From a bacterium (GTDB lineage: Bacteria; Bacteroidota; Bacteroidia; Bacteroidales; Muribaculaceae), in the NCBI GenBank assembly GCA_004563195.1, contig SFTJ01000015.1, positions 1 through 61,479 on the forward strand: DNA of 61,479 bases. Reading direction: 5' to 3'. Under the pieces are notes generated by a model. The model was not told the DNA's origin. It did no database searches and saw nothing but the letters and a program-made list of their open reading frames with translations. Every line of letters begins with the position of its first letter. Within the stretch, counting starts at the first letter, position 1. Below, in pieces: positions 1 to 9,285 of the stretch. The position numbers and the translations under genes were made by a program.

Positions 1-187
1 CACGCAGCGAGTCGAATCGCATTATCACCGCATAGAGCATCACAACGAGATGAATCCAGCAATTGAAGCGCTTGGTGTAGCGCTCACCGCCGTTTTCGCA
101 ACTAAAACGAAGAATTTTTGACTTATTAAGTAAATTTATTACCTGACTATAGAGCGGCTGTCCGCTAAAATGATTACTTTTGCCCAT
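1..187 (-). CDS. IS4-type transposase, N-terminal part (cut by window edge)
   Basis: Reading the minus strand from an ATG at 187 gives an uninterrupted frame of about 62 codons that leaves the window at base 1. It begins MGKSNHFSGQPLYSQ and continues with a Y-T-K-R-F stretch and a hydrophobic HLVVMLYA segment ending near DSLR. This layout (MxKSxHFxGQP, then YxKRF, then HLVxMLYA and a SLR motif) is the DUF4372 N-terminal domain of IS4-family transposases common in Bacteroidales. Only the N-terminal domain is visible, so I cannot tell whether the catalytic DDE part is intact. Family assignment is from memory of the motif order, not a search. Confidence 0.72.
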   Translation of the reverse strand, partial: MGKSNHFSGQPLYSQVINLLNKSKILRFSCENGGERYTKRFNCWIHLVVMLYAVIMRFDSLR

Positions 188-301
188 GGTTGTTTTGGTT
201 TGTGGTAAAAGCAAAGTAACCAAAAAGGGCTGACTCCTGCAATAGGTGCCAGCCCTGATTTTTTCTGCCCGGCTCAAAAAAGTTTTATCGGACAGCAATA
301 A
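1..301 (-). mobile_element. end of an IS4-like insertion sequence
   Basis: The transposase start at 187 is followed by about 110 noncoding bases that contain a hairpin (AGGGCTG at 226-232 with CAGCCCT at 246-252) and end close to the stop codon of the beta-helix gene at 302. This is what the end of an insertion sequence would look like. The exact terminal inverted repeat cannot be fixed because the other end lies outside the window; the stretch around 286-300 is the likely tip. Confidence 0.5.
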
Positions 302-2431
302 TTAATTTTGGTCGATGGGAGCAAGTTCGGCTCCTATGTTTCCGAATGGTATTTTAGCCATATCGGGGAGCAACTTGAGTAGTTCGGCATCGGTTTTGAA
401 GCCTTGCAACGGTTGATTGATGTCGACGAATCCAGGGTCTTGGGTCGTGGTAACATTTCCCCGCCATTCGCCCCATTTGGCATTGCAGCGCATCACAGTG
501 TCGATGTTGTAGAAGAGATTATTCTCTATCACATTGCGCTTGGGCAGTGCCGGATTCTCGTTGAAATAGTTCACCAATTCGGGATAGGCAGTGCTGTAAG
601 GCGCTTGGGTATAGTTTACGGCACGGAGTCGCTGCTCGAAGATGCCATCCTTAGCCACCATGTTAGCCGCCCAATTTTGCAGACGATTGTCGATATGAAT
701 AGCCACCGGCGACTCGATAAATATATTGTTATAGTAATGAATATCGCAACCACCACCTATGAGCACCGGGAGCGAACCGGCTCGGTGATAGATATTGCCA
801 TAGACCTCACAACTGCAAGCACCGTCGTCGTGATAAGTGGCAGTAACGCGATGGCGCGGGCTCAGGCTGTGGAAATAGTTGTAGCGAATAATGTGACCGC
901 GTTCCGAGGGGTCGCGACCATAGTAAATGGCACCCTGGTCATCAACTTCCTGACACACATTAGTGATGTCGCAAAGTTCGATAACATGATTGTTGCCATG
1001 GAACAAAATAGCCATGCTTGGAGCATCGAAAATGCTGCACTTGCTCACATGGTTGCCCACACCGTCAATCCACACTGCGGGTCGATACGACTTCTCAATG
1101 CGATTATAGCGCGATATGCGGCAGTTCTCCACGAAATTGTTCGATGGCTCGAGGGTGACGCGGTTGCCACCACCGAGGCTCACACCACCCGCTCCTGCGT
1201 TATAGATATAACTATTGCGCACACCGTTGTTGTGTCCTACATTGCGATACAGAGTGGGACGCTCATAGAGCGCACCGGCGAAGTTGCCCACTGTGCGGCC
1301 GGTCAAAACTCCTCCTGCCTCCATAGAGTGTGGCACCACGGTAGCGCTTTCGGGCGAATCGGTGCCCTGACCTATGCTTACGGCCACATACCCCAAATTG
1401 CGCAGCGTGCAGTCGGTAACCACCACGTTTTCAGTGGCTTCCATATACACTCCCATGCCACGACTATTCTCAATGGTAAGTCCTTGCAAGGTGACATTGG
1501 CACAATGCTCTACGGCAAACACCGGCGTTTCGAGCACCGTGAGGCGCACATCGCCCACCTTGCCTTTTGGCGGAATAAAATAGAACATCATACGCTTGGC
1601 ATCTACCACATATTCGCCCTCGCGGTCGAGTTCCTCAAGCAGATTGGCTGCATACCAGCGGCGAAAATCGGCTCCGGTGAAGAACTGATAGGTGGTAAAC
1701 ATGCCGGCATGTATTGTAGAGTCGGCAGTATTCACTTGCTTCACGGGAATCAAATCGTCGGCATAGCCATGGCCGAAATAACCGCCTATCCACATGTTTT
1801 CAGTGCTTTTCCAACGCTTGGGGCGGTCCCCTTGATAGTGGAAAACGGGCAAACGACCGGCTTCTTTATCTTCCTTGCCGCCCGACACCTCTATTTTACC
1901 AATGAGAGCCATTGAGTCGTTGGGCCAGCGAGCTATGGTGAGCGGAGCGCCATCTACCATCAGTTCCGACCATCCCGGCACCGACTTGCGGCCAAATCCC
2001 GAAGGATGTATGTTGCTGATGCTGTCGACCAAGCCTTTGCAGTTCACTGCCACCACCTGCTTACGCCACTCGGCGGGAACACGTTCGAGCAAGTTCTTGT
2101 CGGTGATAGGGCGTATGGCTTTGCGAGGCACCACCACATCGCCGGTGATGCGCACATCGTGGCCCGAGCGAGCCGTGATGAGCAGACTGCTCCATTTGCC
2201 CTGAGTGATTTCGATGGTTCGGGCTGTGCGATAAGTGCCTGCCGAGAGGTTTATCACCACATCGCCCTCTATGCCGGCAGCCTTACTGATGGCATTGGGC
2301 AAAGCATTTCGCCCGGGTTTTACATTGATAACAGTAGGTTTGCCTGCAGCATTCACACCACTCGAAAATGCGAAAAGAGTCACCGCTACGGCAAATAATA
2401 ACAAATGCAATTTGCAGAATTTTACGAACAT
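302..2431 (-). CDS. secreted right-handed parallel beta-helix protein
   Basis: The protein is about 709 residues with a cleavable signal peptide (hydrophobic LLLFAVAVTLFAFSS, then NAAGK). The ATG at 2431 is preferred over an in-frame TTG two codons upstream. The body carries turns typical of parallel beta-helix (polysaccharide-lyase-like or CBM-like) proteins: NVTLQGLTIENSRGMGVYM, ENVVVTDCTLRNLGYVAVS, NRVTLEPSNNFVENCRISR and VIELCDITN, i.e. successive beta-strand rungs around residues 300-560. It is probably exported to the periplasm or outer surface and acts on a polysaccharide, but no catalytic site was recognised, so lyase, epimerase or hydrolase cannot be separated. An insertion-sequence end abuts its stop codon. 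The last 25 residues resemble a short orphan fragment at 27476-27553. Confidence 0.85.
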   Translation of the reverse strand: MFVKFCKLHLLLFAVAVTLFAFSSGVNAAGKPTVINVKPGRNALPNAISKAAGIEGDVVINLSAGTYRTARTIEITQGKWSSLLITARSGHDVRITGDVVVPRKAIRPITDKNLLERVPAEWRKQVVAVNCKGLVDSISNIHPSGFGRKSVPGWSELMVDGAPLTIARWPNDSMALIGKIEVSGGKEDKEAGRLPVFHYQGDRPKRWKSTENMWIGGYFGHGYADDLIPVKQVNTADSTIHAGMFTTYQFFTGADFRRWYAANLLEELDREGEYVVDAKRMMFYFIPPKGKVGDVRLTVLETPVFAVEHCANVTLQGLTIENSRGMGVYMEATENVVVTDCTLRNLGYVAVSIGQGTDSPESATVVPHSMEAGGVLTGRTVGNFAGALYERPTLYRNVGHNNGVRNSYIYNAGAGGVSLGGGNRVTLEPSNNFVENCRISRYNRIEKSYRPAVWIDGVGNHVSKCSIFDAPSMAILFHGNNHVIELCDITNVCQEVDDQGAIYYGRDPSERGHIIRYNYFHSLSPRHRVTATYHDDGACSCEVYGNIYHRAGSLPVLIGGGCDIHYYNNIFIESPVAIHIDNRLQNWAANMVAKDGIFEQRLRAVNYTQAPYSTAYPELVNYFNENPALPKRNVIENNLFYNIDTVMRCNAKWGEWRGNVTTTQDPGFVDINQPLQGFKTDAELLKLLPDMAKIPFGNIGAELAPIDQN

Positions 2432-2704
2432 AGTCAATAGCTATTAAAGATTACAAACAAAATTACAGCATGTTCCCCAATCTCCGCTTGCAAAATATTA
2501 TTATTGTGCTACATAATATTACGATACACATCCACAAGGCCTTACCACAGCAAAAATTTTGGTAAAAATCATAGTTTGTGAGTTTTTTACTATATTTGTA
2601 TAATAATCGCGTTTACGATTCATAGAGCATTGGGAGAAGCACGGCAATTACGAGCTTCACCGACAAGCAACCACCCATAAAACGAAACCATAAAAATAAC
2701 GGCG

Positions 2705-5700
2705 ATGTCGATTTGGAGTAGAATTATTGACAGCATATATGCACCCGAAAACGGTCGACGCGACTCTACGCGTCGCGATGCATCGCGCTATGCAATGGTG
2801 GATGTGGAAGTGGGTTATAAGGACCATCGAATACATGACATAGGAGCAATACGCCACGACGGCGCAACATTTCATTCGCCCCGACGCAACGATTTGATGC
2901 CCTTTTTAGAAAATGTAGACTATATTTGTGGCCATAATATCGTTCATCACGATGCCAATTATCTCTTCGGCGAGAGTAAGCACAAATGGGCTTTGGTGGA
3001 TACGCTATACGTGTCGCCATTGTTATTCCCCAACCGGCCATATCATCGCCTTCTCAAAGACGACAAACTTATATGCGACCAAGTGAACAATCCGGTTAAC
3101 GACTGCGAAAAGGCACGAACCTTGCTCTTCGAAGAAATAGATAAATGGAATTCCCTACCTAAGGAAAACAGACTGATTTACGCCACTTTGCTTAGTGGAG
3201 TAAGGGAATTTGAAGGATTTATGGAAATGGTGAGCGCTGAAGTGCATAAGGGCGATATCGCCCGGCTAATAGCCGACACCTACGAGGGCAAAATATGCAC
3301 AAATGCCGATATTTCAACCCTTGCAGAGGCTATGCCGGTGGAAATGGCATACGCCTTGGCACTTATCTCAGCCACCGACTATCACTCCATCACACCGGCA
3401 TGGGTGCTGCACAATTATCCCTCGGTGGAAAATGTGCTCAGACTATTGCGCCACACACAGTGCAATCAGGGATGCAAATATTGCAATGCCGCTCTCGATG
3501 TACATACCAATCTGAAGAAATTTTTCGGATTCAACGAGTTTCGCACCTACGATGGCGAGGCGCTTCAAGAGAAGGCAGCACGCGCAGCTGTGTCGGGCGA
3601 ATCACTGCTCGCCATATTCCCCACCGGCGGCGGAAAATCGCTCACATTTCAATTACCGGCATTGATGGCAGGCCGAACGGTGCACGGACTCACGGTGGTA
3701 ATCTCGCCCCTGCAGTCGCTGATGAAGGACCAAGTGGACAATCTCGCCGAAAAAGGAATTACCGATGCTGTAACCATCAATGGTTTGCTCGACCCCATTT
3801 CTCGCTCAAACGCCATTCAGCGAGTGCAGGACGGCGAAGCCTCGCTGCTCTATATAGCTCCCGAAATGCTTCGCTCAAACACCATCGAGAAAATACTGTT
3901 GGGTAGAACCGTAGACCGCTTTGTGATAGATGAAGCACACTGCTTTTCGTCGTGGGGACAGGATTTCCGCGTGGATTATCTCTACATAGGTAAGTTTATA
4001 GCGCAATATCAAATAAAAAAACGCTGCAAATCACCTATACCCGTGTCGTGCTTCACGGCAACAGCCAAGCAGAAAGTGGTGCAAGATATATGCGACTACT
4101 TCAAGCGAATGCTCAACATCGAGTTGAAGCTATTTGCATCGCCGGCATCGCGCACCAACCTACGCTACTCAGTGATTCATGCCGAGACCGATGAGGATAA
4201 ATATGTCAAACTGCGATCGCTCATAGCGGAATCGTTATGCCCCACAATAGTGTATGTGTCGCGCACCAAGCGCACTCTGGCATTGGCTGATAAACTCACT
4301 CGCGACGGCTATAAGGCTTTGCCGTTCAATGGCAAGATGAGCAGCGATGATAAGATAGCCAATCAAGAGGCATTTATGTCGGACAGCGTGCAAATTATCG
4401 TAGCCACATCGGCATTCGGAATGGGTGTCGACAAGAAAGATGTGGGACTGGTGGTGCACTACGACATATCCGATTCGCTCGAGAATTATGTGCAAGAGGC
4501 GGGAAGAGCCGGGCGCGACCCTCAACTGCAAGCCCGATGCTTTGTGCTATATAGCGATGGCGACCTCGATAAGCACTTCATTTTACTCAATCAAACCAAA
4601 TTGAGTATCAGCGAAATACAACAAGTGTGGAAGGTAATCAAGGACCTCACCAAGCAGCGTAAGCGCACATGCCGCTCAGCCCTCGAGATAGCGCGAATGG
4701 CGGGCTGGGATGAGAATGTCACCGATGTGGAGATGCGTGTGCGCACCGCATTGTCGGCTCTTGAGCAAAGTGGCTACATAGAGCGCGGCAATAATGTGCC
4801 ACATGTATATGCCACCGGCATTACGGTAAAAAACCTTGAAGAAGCGCGAAAACGCATAACCGAATCGGTGCTTTTCGACAACACCGATGGTGAGAATGCC
4901 GTGCGCGTGATTAAGTCGCTTATTTCGAGCAAAAACATCGCAAAAGCCACCGATTCGGAAGCCGAATCGCGTATCGACTACATCGCCGATATTCTTGGCA
5001 TGAAAAAGAGCGATGTGGTGTCGGTGGTGGAGCGAATGCGCCAAGAGGGAATTTTGGCCGACAGCAAGGATATGTCGGCTTATCTTCAGGACATAGGCGA
5101 CTCCGTGCGCAAGTCATCGCAGATGCTCGACCGTTTTGCTCAACTGGAACGCTACATCCTCGCTAATATCCCCGACGAATCGCTCAGAATAACTTACAAG
5201 CAGCTCAATGAGGCCGCACAAGCCGGTGGCGTGAAAACATCGAAGGAGAAAGACATACGCACGCTGCTCTACTTCCTCACCATAAAAGGTTATACCCGTA
5301 AGCAAGATGAGGGAGCAAATAATATGCATATCACCCGACAATCCGATATGGAAACCACGCTGAAGCGTTTCGAACGCCGACAATTGATATGCCGATACGC
5401 AGTAGAGTGGCTCTATGCCAAGGTGGCAGGCAACGACAATACCAAAGCAATCTCGTTCTCGGTGGTGGAATTGCTCAACGACTATAAACGGTCTCAGACG
5501 TCGCTTTTTGAGAGTAATCACGATGTGCAGATAGCCGACATCGAGGAGGCATTGCTTTATCTGTCGAAAATAGGCGCTTTGAAACTCGAGGGTGGATTTC
5601 TGGTGCTATATAACGCTATGGATATTACTCGCATCAAGGATAATAAAATGCGCTACAAGCAAGAGGATTACCGCATGCTCAACGATTTCTACCAGCAGAA

Positions 5701-7597
5701 GATACAGCAAGTGCACATAGTGGGCGAATTTGCCAATATTATGGTGCGCGACTATGATGCGGCTTTGCAATATGTGCAGGACTACTTCAAAATGGACTAC
5801 AAATATTTTATTGCAAAGTATTTTAAGGGTAATCGACAGCAGGAAATAGGTCGCAATCTCACGCCCAAGCGGTATGAAAAGATATTTGGAGCACTCTCGC
5901 CCAAGCAGATGGAGATTATCAGCGATAAGGACTCGCGCTGCATAGTGGTGGCTGCCGGACCCGGCAGTGGCAAAACTCGCGTATTGGTGCACAAACTTGC
6001 CTCTCTGCTTCTGCTCGAAGATGTGAAGCACGAGCAGTTGCTGATGGTTACTTTTTCGCGTGCCGCCGCCACCGAATTCAAACAACGCCTTATGTCGCTA
6101 ATAGGCAATGCCGCCCATTTTGTGGAAATAAAGACTTTTCACTCCTATTGCTTCGACTTGCTGGGCAAAACAGGCAACCTCGACGACGCAAAAGATGTGG
6201 TGGAACGCGCTGCCCGAATGATTAACGACAACGAAGTGGAACCCAACAAGATAAGAAAAACCGTGTTGGTGATAGATGAGGCTCAGGATATGGGAGAGGC
6301 TGAGTATGCTCTCGTCGACGCATTGATGAAGGCAAATGAGGATATGCGTGTGGTTGCAGTAGGCGATGACGACCAGAATATCTTCGGATTCAGAGGTTCC
6401 GACTCGAAGTATATGGGTATGCTGCGCAATCATCAGGGAAGCAGATTTGTGGAGATGACCGAGAACTATCGCAGTTCGAAGCAAGTGGTGAACTTTGCCA
6501 ATCACTTTGTACGGGGTATTCCAAATCGATTTAAGAGCACCCCTATTTCATCGATGAACAAAGAAGAAGGCAGAGTGAACATATACTACAATCAATCACA
6601 ATATCTCTATAGCCCATTGGCTGCCAATCTGATGCATAGCCGAAACGCCAACGGCACCGCTTGCGTATTGACGCAAACCAACGAAGAGGCTGTGACTGTG
6701 GTGGCTTATTTGCGCCGATGCGGAGTGAATTGCATGCTTGTGCAGACTATGGGCGACTTGCGATTTTGGAATCTGATCGAGGTAAAAGCATTTTTGCAAT
6801 TTCTCAAAAAGGCATTGGTTACTCCCATTATCCCTCCTGATGTATGGTCGAGGGCTAAAACGGAGGTTTTCGATAAGTTTGCCAAGAGTAGCGCTTTGCA
6901 ATATCTTGAGCGATGCGTCGAGGCATTCGAACAGACCAACCCCGACAAGAAGTATTTCAGCGATTTTAAAGAGTTTGTATTCGAGTCGTCGCTCGAAGAT
7001 TTCTGCGACTATTCGGGGACTGATGTGGTGGTATCTACAATTCACAAGGCAAAAGGCAGAGAATTCAACGATGTGTATATGCTTATCGCCAATACATCAC
7101 GACTCACGCCCGAACTGCAGCGACGCTGGTATGTGGGCATGACAAGAGCCAAACAGCGGTTGTTTATTCACACCAATACGCCATTTTTCGAAAACTTGCC
7201 ACACGACGATTATCGCATCAGCCAAGAGCAATACGGTATGCCTCGAGAGGTGGTGCTGCAACTGTCGCACCGCGATGTTTTTCTCAGTTTCTTCAGCACT
7301 ATCGGCAACAGAACAGCCGAATTGTTTGCCGGAGACAAACTCACATATTCACAAAAATGCTTCTTCGATGTGGAAAATAATGCAAAAGTGGCAAAATTGT
7401 CGACAAAGATGCAAGGCGAATTGCAGCAATGGTTGGAAAAGGGCTATGTGGTGACGGGCGCAAGTGTGCGATTTGTAGTGATGTGGCGGCCAAAAGATGC
7501 CGAGAAGGGCACTCCATCGTGTGCCATTATTCTACCCAACATCACACTATCGCGATGCGAGACCAAAAATGAAGCAACTGACAATGAGAAATTATGA
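2705..7597 (+). CDS. exonuclease-RecQ-UvrD fusion helicase
   Basis: The 1630-residue protein joins three enzymes. Residues about 28-150 look like a DEDD-type 3'-5' exonuclease: DVE (D33, E35), GHNIVHHD near 80-88, and NDCEKA as the last acidic motif. Residues about 280-800 are a RecQ core: FPTGGGKS (Walker A), DEAHCFSSWG, and the QEAGRAGRD motif VI. Residues about 1070-1560 are a UvrD/SF1A motor: AAGPGSGKTRV (second Walker A), VIDEAQD, GDDDQNIFGFRGS, TIHKAKGREF and YVGMTRAKQR. All key residues of both motors are present. It should act in DNA unwinding and repair or recombination. It is coupled by an ATGA overlap to the next gene. Large RecQ proteins of this sort are known in Bacteroidetes; the exact role is inferred. 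Confidence 0.9.
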   Translation: MSIWSRIIDSIYAPENGRRDSTRRDASRYAMVDVEVGYKDHRIHDIGAIRHDGATFHSPRRNDLMPFLENVDYICGHNIVHHDANYLFGESKHKWALVDTLYVSPLLFPNRPYHRLLKDDKLICDQVNNPVNDCEKARTLLFEEIDKWNSLPKENRLIYATLLSGVREFEGFMEMVSAEVHKGDIARLIADTYEGKICTNADISTLAEAMPVEMAYALALISATDYHSITPAWVLHNYPSVENVLRLLRHTQCNQGCKYCNAALDVHTNLKKFFGFNEFRTYDGEALQEKAARAAVSGESLLAIFPTGGGKSLTFQLPALMAGRTVHGLTVVISPLQSLMKDQVDNLAEKGITDAVTINGLLDPISRSNAIQRVQDGEASLLYIAPEMLRSNTIEKILLGRTVDRFVIDEAHCFSSWGQDFRVDYLYIGKFIAQYQIKKRCKSPIPVSCFTATAKQKVVQDICDYFKRMLNIELKLFASPASRTNLRYSVIHAETDEDKYVKLRSLIAESLCPTIVYVSRTKRTLALADKLTRDGYKALPFNGKMSSDDKIANQEAFMSDSVQIIVATSAFGMGVDKKDVGLVVHYDISDSLENYVQEAGRAGRDPQLQARCFVLYSDGDLDKHFILLNQTKLSISEIQQVWKVIKDLTKQRKRTCRSALEIARMAGWDENVTDVEMRVRTALSALEQSGYIERGNNVPHVYATGITVKNLEEARKRITESVLFDNTDGENAVRVIKSLISSKNIAKATDSEAESRIDYIADILGMKKSDVVSVVERMRQEGILADSKDMSAYLQDIGDSVRKSSQMLDRFAQLERYILANIPDESLRITYKQLNEAAQAGGVKTSKEKDIRTLLYFLTIKGYTRKQDEGANNMHITRQSDMETTLKRFERRQLICRYAVEWLYAKVAGNDNTKAISFSVVELLNDYKRSQTSLFESNHDVQIADIEEALLYLSKIGALKLEGGFLVLYNAMDITRIKDNKMRYKQEDYRMLNDFYQQKIQQVHIVGEFANIMVRDYDAALQYVQDYFKMDYKYFIAKYFKGNRQQEIGRNLTPKRYEKIFGALSPKQMEIISDKDSRCIVVAAGPGSGKTRVLVHKLASLLLLEDVKHEQLLMVTFSRAAATEFKQRLMSLIGNAAHFVEIKTFHSYCFDLLGKTGNLDDAKDVVERAARMINDNEVEPNKIRKTVLVIDEAQDMGEAEYALVDALMKANEDMRVVAVGDDDQNIFGFRGSDSKYMGMLRNHQGSRFVEMTENYRSSKQVVNFANHFVRGIPNRFKSTPISSMNKEEGRVNIYYNQSQYLYSPLAANLMHSRNANGTACVLTQTNEEAVTVVAYLRRCGVNCMLVQTMGDLRFWNLIEVKAFLQFLKKALVTPIIPPDVWSRAKTEVFDKFAKSSALQYLERCVEAFEQTNPDKKYFSDFKEFVFESSLEDFCDYSGTDVVVSTIHKAKGREFNDVYMLIANTSRLTPELQRRWYVGMTRAKQRLFIHTNTPFFENLPHDDYRISQEQYGMPREVVLQLSHRDVFLSFFSTIGNRTAELFAGDKLTYSQKCFFDVENNAKVAKLSTKMQGELQQWLEKGYVVTGASVRFVVMWRPKDAEKGTPSCAIILPNITLSRCETKNEATDNEKL

Positions 7598-9267
7598 AAG
7601 ACTATATTAGCAGAATAAATAACCGGCAACTAAGTTATGTATTGGCGACATATATGTGTATGACACTGTCGCTGTTTTACCTCGAGGTGGTTACCTATGA
7701 GGGCACACCATCGTTTTTGTTCAGAATAATAGCTGCCATAGCCGATGCCACCCTTATTGTTTTGCCATTCACTTTCCTAAAGCGCTACGGCAATGTAGCT
7801 TTGGCGATTGTGTCGGCAGTGCTTTCGCTATTGATGCTTGCCAATGTGCTGTATTATCGCTGTTTCGGTGATTTAATTCCCGGTTCATCATATTTCGGCA
7901 GTTCGCTTACCAGCAGTTTTGTGATAAAGGGCGCAATAGCTGCATTACGGCTCGGCGATGCGTTGCTGTTGGTTACCGGATTGTTGCCGTTAGGGCTATG
8001 GGCTTTCATTAGAAAAAAAACGAGTTTGAGAGCGCCGATAAAGGTGCTGAGATATGCGCTGATGCTGGCATTATGCCTTTCGTGGATGTGCTCGCTTGCA
8101 GGAGCCTACAGGCGAGAGAGCATCTATTCGGGCAGTTCTCGGTTTGCCGATGTGATGGAGCAGATTTATCCCGAGTTTTCGGTCGATTGGAAAAAATATT
8201 ACAACAACACCAATTTTACGGGCTATGTAGTGCGCTGTGTGCAGCGGGCAATGCATAGCGACAAGCCTTTGAGCGAAACCGAGCGTGGCGAGATACGGAG
8301 GTTTCTGTCGGAGCATGCGGCTGCATATAGTCCGAGCACGGCTACCAATGAGCCACGCAATCTGATAATGATAGTGGTGGAGTCGCTGCAGAGCAATGTG
8401 TTGGCGGCTAACAAAGGCAGTGAGGCTATCGCCACCCTCGACAGTTTAATAGCCGACAGCGCCACCGTATATGTGGAGAAATGTAGAGTATTTGCCGACA
8501 AGGGGCGTTCTTCCGATGCTCAGTTTATCTACAACACCGGATTATTGCCCTTGAGCAGCGAACCCCTTGTCACCAATTATGCTTCGAAGGATTATCCCTC
8601 AATAGCCAAGGCTTTGCATTATGGTTCGGTGGAAGTTATTGGCGAAAATCGATCACTTTGGTCGCACGGCATCACCACGCGCAGTTATGGTTTCGACCGT
8701 TTGGTCGATGGCATTGCCGTGCGCGGACTTAATCAGGATTCCATAATCTTCAGTCGGGCATTGGCAGAGATTGAAGCCACTCCGGCGCCGTTATATGCAT
8801 TTATTACCACTATCACCATGCACGACCCATACGAGAGCCGTGCCGTGAATCATGAGCTCAATCTGAATGCCGATGAATACAACGCCCCCACCATTGAGTA
8901 TCTCGAACGACTGAATCACTTCGACAAGTCGCTCTGTGCATTCCTTACGGCGCTCAAGACTAAGGGCATATATGATAATTCCATCATAGTGATAGCCGGT
9001 GACCATGAAGTGAGAAGCGAGGCTAATGTGAATTATCCGCTCGACTGCAATGTGCCTCTTATTATTATCAATGCACCGGCCGGCAGTTATCGCACCACCG
9101 ATGTGAGTCAACTCGATGTGTTCCCCACAATAATCGACATGATGAATGTGCATTACGAGTATATGCAAGTGCCTTATGTGGGACTCGGAGTGAGCATATT
9201 CAGGCCATATACTCCCATCGATTACGAAGCATCGCGGAAAATTTCGGAGTGGATTATCACTCGATAG
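7594..9267 (+). CDS. LTA synthase-like membrane sulfatase-fold phosphotransferase
   Basis: The 557-residue protein has about five hydrophobic helices in residues 15-170, followed by an extracytoplasmic alkaline-phosphatase/sulfatase-fold domain. Metal-site motifs are visible: VVVESLQS (Glu), AGDHEVR (Asp-His) and the nucleophile loop DKGRSSDAQF. In lipoteichoic acid synthases the nucleophile is Thr in a GKTSDA-type loop; here a Ser occupies the place. In Gram-negative Bacteroidetes such enzymes probably transfer phosphoglycerol or phosphoethanolamine to an envelope glycan or lipid, which is an inference. The start codon overlaps the upstream helicase stop by four bases (ATGA), so the two are translationally coupled although no functional link is obvious. 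It ends 18 bases from the convergent UvrD gene. Confidence 0.87.
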   Translation: MKDYISRINNRQLSYVLATYMCMTLSLFYLEVVTYEGTPSFLFRIIAAIADATLIVLPFTFLKRYGNVALAIVSAVLSLLMLANVLYYRCFGDLIPGSSYFGSSLTSSFVIKGAIAALRLGDALLLVTGLLPLGLWAFIRKKTSLRAPIKVLRYALMLALCLSWMCSLAGAYRRESIYSGSSRFADVMEQIYPEFSVDWKKYYNNTNFTGYVVRCVQRAMHSDKPLSETERGEIRRFLSEHAAAYSPSTATNEPRNLIMIVVESLQSNVLAANKGSEAIATLDSLIADSATVYVEKCRVFADKGRSSDAQFIYNTGLLPLSSEPLVTNYASKDYPSIAKALHYGSVEVIGENRSLWSHGITTRSYGFDRLVDGIAVRGLNQDSIIFSRALAEIEATPAPLYAFITTITMHDPYESRAVNHELNLNADEYNAPTIEYLERLNHFDKSLCAFLTALKTKGIYDNSIIVIAGDHEVRSEANVNYPLDCNVPLIIINAPAGSYRTTDVSQLDVFPTIIDMMNVHYEYMQVPYVGLGVSIFRPYTPIDYEASRKISEWIITR

Positions 9268-9285
9268 CGTGGTTTGCGCGGGCGG

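Noticed and set aside
404..1915. Plus-strand open frame of 503 codons opposite the beta-helix gene
   Set aside because: His- and Ala-rich composition typical of an antisense shadow; no motif, and the minus-strand beta-helix protein is clearly real.
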